This document shows positions 1 through 8,109 of a stretch of DNA of 8,109 nucleotides, one piece after another. Each line of letters starts with the position of its first letter. The first letter of the stretch is position 1. Origin of the DNA: Schlegelella_A sp038258415 (GTDB lineage: Bacteria; Pseudomonadota; Gammaproteobacteria; Burkholderiales; Burkholderiaceae_C). The notes under the pieces were generated by a model. It saw only the letters and a list, made by a program, of their open reading frames with translations, was not told the origin of the DNA and did no database searches. The DNA is taken from NCBI GenBank assembly GCA_038258415.1, contig JBBSPY010000145.1, positions 1 to 8,109 on the forward strand, given 5' to 3'. The position numbers and the translations under genes are program-made.

Positions 1-3000
1 CCTGCACGCCGGTCAACACCGGACCGACGGGCGTCTCGTCGTGCGCGCCCTCGGGCCCGACCTCGATCAACAGCTGGACCACCACCACCTGCGCGCCGAA
101 CAACACGGCCTGGACGCCCATCCTGTCGTGCACACCTGTAGCCGCAGCCTCGGGTAACTCCTGGGTGCAGACACTTTGCCAGACCGTGCCGACTGGCCCG
201 ACGCCGGTGGCGAGCTGCACGACGGCAACCGCCAACTCGGGCAACACGTTCACCAACACGACCTGCAACACGATCGTCGTTCAGCCGTGGGCGAATGTCG
301 GCTCTTGCACTCCGGTCGCGGCCAGCGCGGGCAACGGCTACACCGCGACGCTGTGCCAGACGTTGAACGGGGCACCGGTGGGAGTCGCATCGTGCACGCC
401 CAGCGGCCCCAACGGTTCAGGGCAGGGCGTGGGTTGCAACAACGTGGTCACGCCGACGGTCGGAGTGCCCTCGTGCACGCCCCAGATCGGCAACGCGGGC
501 AACAGCTACGTCAACATCACGTGCGGCAACAACAACACGGGCCCCACGCTCGTGGCGTCCTGCGCCGCCTCCGGCCCGAACGGCGGCAACGCCTGGACGA
601 CGACGACCTGCACGCCGAGCTCGGTCGGCCCGACTGCCGTCGGCAGCTGCACGCCTGCGATCGCAGGCCCGGGCAACACCTACACGGCGACCACCTGCAC
701 GCCGAACAACACCGGCCCGACAGCGGTGCAGACCTGCTCGACCATTCCGCCATCCTCCGGCAACAGCTACACGACGACGAGTTGCGCCGACGTGATCGGC
801 GGGCCGATCGGGGTGCAGACCTGCAGCTACGTCGCAGCATCGAGCGGCAACTCGTGGACCGAGACCAATTGCACGCCTGTCAGCACGGGGCCGACGCTGG
901 TCGCGTCGTGCACGCCGCAAGTGCCGAGCTCGGGCAACAGCTGGACGACCGTGAACTGCCCGACCGTGCTCACAGGCCCTGACCCGGTGAGCACGTGCAC
1001 ACCGCAAACGGGAAACGCCGGCAACAGCTTCGTCTCGGTCACCTGCAACACCACGACCAGCCCCGACCTCGGCGCGGGCAGCTGCACGCCGGTGACGGCC
1101 ACCATGGCGAACAACTGGACCGAGACCCAGTGCGCGACGCTCACCAGTGGCGGCGGCATCAACGCCTGTACCGCGCAAACGGCCAACTCCGGCAACAGCT
1201 GGGTCGAGATCACCTGCACCCCGGTCAACACCGGACCCACGCTGGTGGCGAGCTGCATAGCCGATCCCGCCAATTCAGGCAACAGCTGGACGACGACGAC
1301 CTGCAACAAGGTCACCACCGGTCCGACGTTGGTCGGTTCGTGCACGCCGGCAAACGCGATCGGCGGCAACAACTTCGTCGAAACGACTTGCGACCCCGTC
1401 GCCGGCAGCAAGCTCGTCTACACGACGACGCAGACCGTGACGACGCAGCTCTTCAACGCCGGCAACCCCATCGGTGCGCCGACGGTGTCGACGGCGACCA
1501 GCGCGGCAACCGACCTGGACGGTGTCTGCTACGCGCCGACAACCGCTCCGGCGCTGCCGAACCCGAACCCGGAGAAGGCCGGGCTGACCGCCGGCCCGTA
1601 TCCGCCTGCGGGATGCAGCGCGTGGCCGTGCAGCACGGTCACGCCGAACTCCGGCGGCAGCATCGATTCGCTCGCCGACGTAGCGCAGTACTACTACAAG
1701 ACCGACCTGCGACCACTGATGATCGACAACGTCCGCCCCGTGGCGACCGGTCCGGAGGACGATCGCGCCGTGTGGCAGCACATGACGACGTTCACTGTCG
1801 GTCTGGGCGTGTCGGGCACGCTGAACTACAAGCCAGACTACAAGACCGCCTTGACGGGAGATTTCGCCGACATTCGCTCAGGCGTCCGGAACTGGCCGCT
1901 GTGGCCCGATCCAGCGCTCAACTACGACGGGTTCAGCGGCGGTAGCTTCGGCCTCTGGAACAATCCCAAGTCGATCGACGACTTCTGGCACACGGCCGTC
2001 AACGGTCGCGGCACCTACTTCAACGCGAAGAAGCCGGAGTCGCTCGTCACGGGCCTGGCGGATGCGTTGTCGAGTCTGGCGGTCGAGACGGGATCGGGAA
2101 GCGGCATCACCGTCTCCAACCCCGAGCCGGTGGTAAACGACAACTTCGCCTTCACCACGCTCTACACGACCCAAAGATGGACCGGTGACGTCCAGGGCTT
2201 CAACATCGACGTGACGACAGGGTTGTTGTCGGCGGTGCCGAACTGGTCGGCGCAGACCAAGCTCGACACCAGGACCAGCGGTGCGTGCGACAGCCGGAAC
2301 ATCTATCTGTTCCGTGCCGGCGCGGTCGACAACAAGGTGAATTTCAGCTGGAACTCGTACGGCTGCGACGGCGCCGGCAATCCCGCCGGCGCGCCGGACA
2401 ACGGCCTCAACGTGACGGAGCGTGCCTACTTCGACAACACCAACGTCTCCAACCTGGGCCAGTACCTCTCCATGACCGACGGCACGCTCGGCACGGTGGA
2501 CCAGCGCACGGCGGCCGAAGGTGCCAACCTCGTGAACTTCCTGCGCGGGCAACGTGGCCTCGAAGGCTTTGTGGCAAACGACCTCGGCAAGCTGTATCGG
2601 TCCCGTGCAGCCATCCTCGGTGACATCGTCAATGGCCAGGCGGCTTACGTGAAGGCACCCTTCGCCTCGTTCCAGGACGCGGGCTACGCAGCGTTCAAGA
2701 CGGCCAACGCGTCGCGTACGCCGATGCTCTACGTTCCGGCCAACGACGGCATGCTGCACGCCTTCTATGCCGGCGCGAGCGCATCCGATCCGCAAGGCGG
2801 CGACGAGGCGTGGGCCTTCATGCCCACGACGGTGCTGCCCAACCTGTGGAAGCTCGCCGACACGTACTACAAGAACCACCACGAGTTCTTCGTCGACGGA
2901 ACGCCGGTCGCAGCCGACGCATTCGACGGCAGCGCCTGGAAGACGATCGTCGTGGCAGGGCTGAACGGTGGCGGCAAGGGCTACTACGCGCTTGACGTCA

Positions 3001-4106
3001 CCAACCCGACGGCGCCGAAGGCGCTGTGGGAGTTCAAGCACAGCACCACCTGCTACAACGGAACGCCGGCCACCGCCGGGGCTGACTGCCACCTCGGCTA
3101 CACCTACGGCAAGCCCGTGGTGACCAAGCTCGCCAACGGCACCTGGGTCGTGTTGGTCACGTCGGGCTACAACAACGTCAACGCGACGCCGACCGCAGGT
3201 GACGGCGTGGGCTACCTGTACGTGCTCGATGCGTTCACCGGGCAGATCATGCACAAGATCTCGACCGGTGCAGGCGATGCCACGACGCCGAGCGGGCTCG
3301 CGCATATCAATGCGTTCATCGACTACGCGGTCTTCAACAACACGGCGCGTCAGGTCTACGGCGGCGACCTGCTCGGCAACGTCTGGCGTTTCGACATCAA
3401 CGACACGATCGCTCCGGGGGGGCGCGAAGCAGCGTTGCTAGGCACCGCCAAGGATCCGGGCGGCGTTGCGCAGCCGATCACGACGCGGCCGGAGCTCGCC
3501 GAGCTCAGCGGCAAGCCGATGGTCTTCATCGGCACCGGGCGCCTGCTGGGCGCAACGGACTTCGCGGACACGCAGGTTCAGTCGGTGTATGGCATCGTTG
3601 ACACGCTGGGCCCGGGCACCGTGTATCCGGGCGCCTTGCGAACGACGTTCAAGCCACTCGAGCTCAGTCCGATGGGCGGTTCCAACCGCACGGTGATCTG
3701 CACGGGATCGTCGGCGCAGTGCGGCTCGACCGACGGATGGGTCGTCGACCTGCAGGTCGGCGGTCAGCCGGCGACCGGGGAGCGGGTGAACGTGGAGATG
3801 AGGCTCGCCCGAGGAACCCTGGTGTTCGCGAGCAACCAGCCGTCGGATATCCCGTGCGACACCGGCGGCAAGAGCTGGCTCAACCAGCTGAGTTTCGCCA
3901 CCGGTCTGCCGGTCACCACGGCGGGGGGCGTCGCATCGCTGTCGCTGTTCAATTCGTTGGCGACCGGCGTCAATGTGATCGGCATCAACGGTGGCCTGCA
4001 GGGGTTGAGGCGGTTCTCGAACGGTCAGAACCAGAACGACCCGGTGTCGTTCGACACCCCGCCGCCGACCGGCAAGCGCATCAGCTGGCGCGAGATCGCC
4101 CAATAA
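1..4106 (+). CDS. pilY1: PilY1/PilC-family type IV pilus tip adhesin and assembly factor, 5' end outside window
   Basis: The frame is open from the left edge (first full codon at position 3) to TAA 4104-4106, giving 1367 visible residues. The GTG at 165 lies mid-repeat and is not a start. PilY1 proteins are secreted, sit at the type IV pilus tip, and act in pilus extension, adhesion and surface sensing. Order of visible parts: Cys-repeat array (residues 1-475); a vWA-like distal half (about 553-690, with SLADVAQYYYKTDLRP and WQHMTTFTVGLGVSG); a propeller entry containing RWTGDVQGF; the PilC/PilY beta-propeller (about 871-1190, with ILGDIVNGQAAYV, MLYVPANDGMLHAFYA, TSGYNN and VYGGDLLGNVWRFDI); and a C-terminal domain ending KRISWREIAQ. 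Many further cysteines outside the array suit an oxidising, extracytoplasmic location. The signal peptide and the vWA metal site (DxSxS) would lie upstream of the window. The canonical calcium loop before VYGGDL is not recognisable. The family call is firm; the exact role in this strain is inferred. Confidence 0.92.
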   Translation, partial: CTPVNTGPTGVSSCAPSGPTSINSWTTTTCAPNNTAWTPILSCTPVAAASGNSWVQTLCQTVPTGPTPVASCTTATANSGNTFTNTTCNTIVVQPWANVGSCTPVAASAGNGYTATLCQTLNGAPVGVASCTPSGPNGSGQGVGCNNVVTPTVGVPSCTPQIGNAGNSYVNITCGNNNTGPTLVASCAASGPNGGNAWTTTTCTPSSVGPTAVGSCTPAIAGPGNTYTATTCTPNNTGPTAVQTCSTIPPSSGNSYTTTSCADVIGGPIGVQTCSYVAASSGNSWTETNCTPVSTGPTLVASCTPQVPSSGNSWTTVNCPTVLTGPDPVSTCTPQTGNAGNSFVSVTCNTTTSPDLGAGSCTPVTATMANNWTETQCATLTSGGGINACTAQTANSGNSWVEITCTPVNTGPTLVASCIADPANSGNSWTTTTCNKVTTGPTLVGSCTPANAIGGNNFVETTCDPVAGSKLVYTTTQTVTTQLFNAGNPIGAPTVSTATSAATDLDGVCYAPTTAPALPNPNPEKAGLTAGPYPPAGCSAWPCSTVTPNSGGSIDSLADVAQYYYKTDLRPLMIDNVRPVATGPEDDRAVWQHMTTFTVGLGVSGTLNYKPDYKTALTGDFADIRSGVRNWPLWPDPALNYDGFSGGSFGLWNNPKSIDDFWHTAVNGRGTYFNAKKPESLVTGLADALSSLAVETGSGSGITVSNPEPVVNDNFAFTTLYTTQRWTGDVQGFNIDVTTGLLSAVPNWSAQTKLDTRTSGACDSRNIYLFRAGAVDNKVNFSWNSYGCDGAGNPAGAPDNGLNVTERAYFDNTNVSNLGQYLSMTDGTLGTVDQRTAAEGANLVNFLRGQRGLEGFVANDLGKLYRSRAAILGDIVNGQAAYVKAPFASFQDAGYAAFKTANASRTPMLYVPANDGMLHAFYAGASASDPQGGDEAWAFMPTTVLPNLWKLADTYYKNHHEFFVDGTPVAADAFDGSAWKTIVVAGLNGGGKGYYALDVTNPTAPKALWEFKHSTTCYNGTPATAGADCHLGYTYGKPVVTKLANGTWVVLVTSGYNNVNATPTAGDGVGYLYVLDAFTGQIMHKISTGAGDATTPSGLAHINAFIDYAVFNNTARQVYGGDLLGNVWRFDINDTIAPGGREAALLGTAKDPGGVAQPITTRPELAELSGKPMVFIGTGRLLGATDFADTQVQSVYGIVDTLGPGTVYPGALRTTFKPLELSPMGGSNRTVICTGSSAQCGSTDGWVVDLQVGGQPATGERVNVEMRLARGTLVFASNQPSDIPCDTGGKSWLNQLSFATGLPVTTAGGVASLSLFNSLATGVNVIGINGGLQGLRRFSNGQNQNDPVSFDTPPPTGKRISWREIAQ
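3..1427 (+). repeat. Tandem 87-bp (29-residue) two-cysteine repeats within pilY1
   Basis: Sixteen units start at 42, 129, 216, 306, 393, 474, 561, 648, 735, 822, 909, 996, 1083, 1167, 1254 and 1341. The tail of an earlier unit lies at 3-41, so the array began upstream. The consensus unit is C-T-P, about five variable residues, G-N-S-W/Y/F, T-x-T-x, a second C, about five residues, then G-P-T-x-V-x-S. Cysteines sit at unit positions 1 and 17. Thirteen units are exactly 29 residues; the others are 30 (unit 3), 27 (unit 5) and 28 (unit 13), and the last fades into unique sequence after its second Cys. All 33 expected cysteines are present. The DNA copies are diverged, with mixed synonymous codons, although GGCAACAGC recurs. 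This suggests old duplications held by protein-level selection. A disulfide-stabilised extended stalk is an inference. Confidence 0.93.
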
Positions 4107-4107
4107 C

Positions 4108-4761
4108 GTGGGCGACACGACCGAGGGCCGCGCGAGCGGCCCTCGGCGTTTCACGCGCACGCCGTGGCGTCGCTTGTGGCCGGCCGCGACGGCTGTCGCA
4201 GCGGCGCACCTGCTGTTGCTCGGCGGATGGCCGGTCAACCGGACGGGTCTGCTGACGCCGCAACGCGCCGACGCGCCAACGATGGCCGTGCGCACGTTTC
4301 GCGACGATCGTCCGATTTCGGCCGGTCCGGCGCAACCGCAACCGTTACCGCAGCAGCCGGCGGCACGCGTCGGCGCCGAGGTTGCGCGCATCGCTTCGCT
4401 TGGCGCTCAGGAAAAGACGGCGATCGCGTTTCCGCCCGCGCCGGACTACCGCGCTGCAGGCCTCGACCCGGGCCCCAGGCCCCTGGGCGACATCGATCCC
4501 ATCTATCCGCCCGAGGCGGGGCTTCAGGTCGGCAGCGTCGTCCTGAGACTGCGAATAGGTGCCGATGGCAAGGTCGACGACGCCAGGGTCGTTCGGTCGA
4601 ATCCGAAAGGTGTTTTCGACAGCGCAGCCGTGGAAGCGTTTCTGGCAGCGCGCTTCTCGCCTGGCCTGTTTCTCGGCGTCCCGGTGAAGAGCGAGATCAC
4701 GATCGAAGTCGAGTTCACGCCGACGAACCGCGGCGCCGAGGTGTCGCCGAGGACTTACTGA
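4108..4761 (+). CDS. TonB-like energy transducer protein, C-terminal TonB domain
   Basis: The protein is 217 residues long from GTG 4108, one base after the pilY1 stop. A basic N-terminus (RRFTRTPWRR) precedes one hydrophobic segment (about residues 24-41, WPAATAVAAAHLLLLGGW). Next comes a short Pro/Gln-rich stretch (AQPQPLPQQP), then a TonB C-terminal domain at about 131-206: IYPPEAGLQVGSV, LRIGADGKVDDARVVRS, FDSAAVEAFLAARFSPG and PVKSEITIEVEF. TonB proteins span the inner membrane, use ExbB/ExbD and the proton gradient, and contact outer-membrane partners. His34 in the membrane segment resembles the conserved TonB histidine. No exbB, exbD or receptor gene is visible, so its partner is unknown and it may be an unrelated TonB-domain protein. 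No clear ribosome site precedes GTG 4108, and a hairpin covers codons 5-13. TTG 4174, just before the membrane segment, is an alternative start, also without a good ribosome site. No better upstream start exists in this frame. Confidence 0.78.
   Translation: MGDTTEGRASGPRRFTRTPWRRLWPAATAVAAAHLLLLGGWPVNRTGLLTPQRADAPTMAVRTFRDDRPISAGPAQPQPLPQQPAARVGAEVARIASLGAQEKTAIAFPPAPDYRAAGLDPGPRPLGDIDPIYPPEAGLQVGSVVLRLRIGADGKVDDARVVRSNPKGVFDSAAVEAFLAARFSPGLFLGVPVKSEITIEVEFTPTNRGAEVSPRTY
4121..4151 (+). terminator. Perfect 11-bp hairpin with GCGA tetraloop after pilY1, probable weak intrinsic terminator
   Basis: The left arm 4121-4131 (CCGAGGGCCGC) and right arm 4136-4146 (GCGGCCCTCGG) are exact reverse complements. 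They enclose GCGA, a GNRA-type tetraloop. The stem starts 14 bases after the pilY1 stop and is very GC-rich. It is followed by CGTTTC, so the T tract is only three bases and termination may be partial. It lies inside codons 5-13 of the downstream TonB-like frame if that gene starts at GTG 4108, which makes that start questionable. No gene on the opposite strand would use it. Confidence 0.6.
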
Positions 4762-4856
4762 CCCCGACGGTCGCGGGTGACGCGAGGCATGCCACGGCGC
4801 GGTCCTTGCTGCGGTGCAGTATCCTGTCGAACCGACTGCCGACGACCGAGATCGCC
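4762..4856. other. 95-base gap between the TonB-like gene and gltB
   Basis: This is the only non-coding gap of note. It should hold the gltB leader and possibly its promoter. A TATCCT hexamer at 4820-4825 resembles a -10 box, but the expected -35 position (about 4797-4802) is GC-only with no TTGACA likeness, so I do not call a promoter. I see no strong hairpin with a T tract, so no terminator separates the TonB-like gene from gltB. Read-through from the TonB-like gene into gltB is possible. Confidence 0.5.

Positions 4857-8109
<3,253 letters not shown>

Noticed and set aside
165..167. GTG as a possible start codon for the PilY1 frame
   Set aside because: It is a Val codon in the middle of repeat unit 2, and the frame with intact repeats continues to the left edge, so the true start is outside the window.
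827..1411. Minus-strand open frame across the repeat array with its own repeating LLPELA-type protein pattern
   Set aside because: The periodic pattern is the antisense image of the 87-bp pilY1 repeats. It has no ribosome site or recognisable product.
995..1945. Plus-strand 316-codon frame inside pilY1 rich in Gln/Arg/His
   Set aside because: It is an out-of-frame reading of the repeats and following pilY1 sequence in high-GC DNA; the pilY1 frame carries the conserved motifs.
2371..2392. 8-bp inverted repeat GCGCCGGC/GCCGGCGC with a 6-base loop
   Set aside because: It lies inside pilY1 in a Gly/Ala/Pro-coding stretch and has no T tract. This is expected by chance at this GC content, so it is not called a terminator.
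4468..4490. Near-palindromic GC-rich stretch around GGCCCCAGGCCCCTGGG in the TonB-like gene
   Set aside because: The pairing needs a bulge or a very small loop, lies within coding sequence, and has no T tract or protein-site likeness.
4806..4808. In-frame TTG upstream as an alternative gltB start
   Set aside because: It would give a longer propeptide with no conserved sequence, and ATG 4857 already gives a propeptide of the expected length before the catalytic Cys.

Overview
The window is high-GC DNA that codes densely on the plus strand. Its gene content and codon use suggest a betaproteobacterium, probably in the Burkholderiales (Rubrivivax/Leptothrix/Methylibium type). This is inferred from the style of the PilY1 and GltB proteins, not from a search. 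All three genes lie on the plus strand. The first enters from the left edge and the last runs off the right edge, so only the middle one is complete.

Positions 1-4106 hold the 3' part of a pilY1-type gene, the large secreted or pilus-tip protein of type IV pili. Its visible N-terminal third (about 3-1427) is a tandem array of sixteen 29-residue (87-bp) units plus part of a seventeenth at the left edge. Every unit keeps two cysteines. The array is followed by what looks like the distal half of a von Willebrand A domain, then by the PilC/PilY beta-propeller and a C-terminal domain ending in a KRISWRE-type tail. The array therefore appears to be inserted within or against the vWA domain.

The stop codon is followed 14 bases later by a perfect 11-bp hairpin with a GNRA tetraloop. 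This hairpin overlaps the first codons of a small TonB-like gene (4108-4761) that begins one base after the pilY1 stop. The TonB-like protein has one N-terminal membrane segment containing a histidine, a short Pro/Gln-rich linker and a TonB C-terminal domain. Because of the hairpin, its true start codon and its transcriptional coupling to pilY1 are uncertain.

After a 95-base gap, gltB begins at ATG 4857. It encodes the large subunit of NADPH-dependent glutamate synthase and stays in frame to the window edge: 1084 codons, roughly 70% of the usual length. It has nothing obvious to do with pili, so the window spans the boundary between a type IV pilus (minor pilin/PilY1) locus and housekeeping nitrogen assimilation. 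The most distinctive feature is the cysteine-repeat array of PilY1. I see no mobile elements, CRISPR arrays, tRNA or rRNA.
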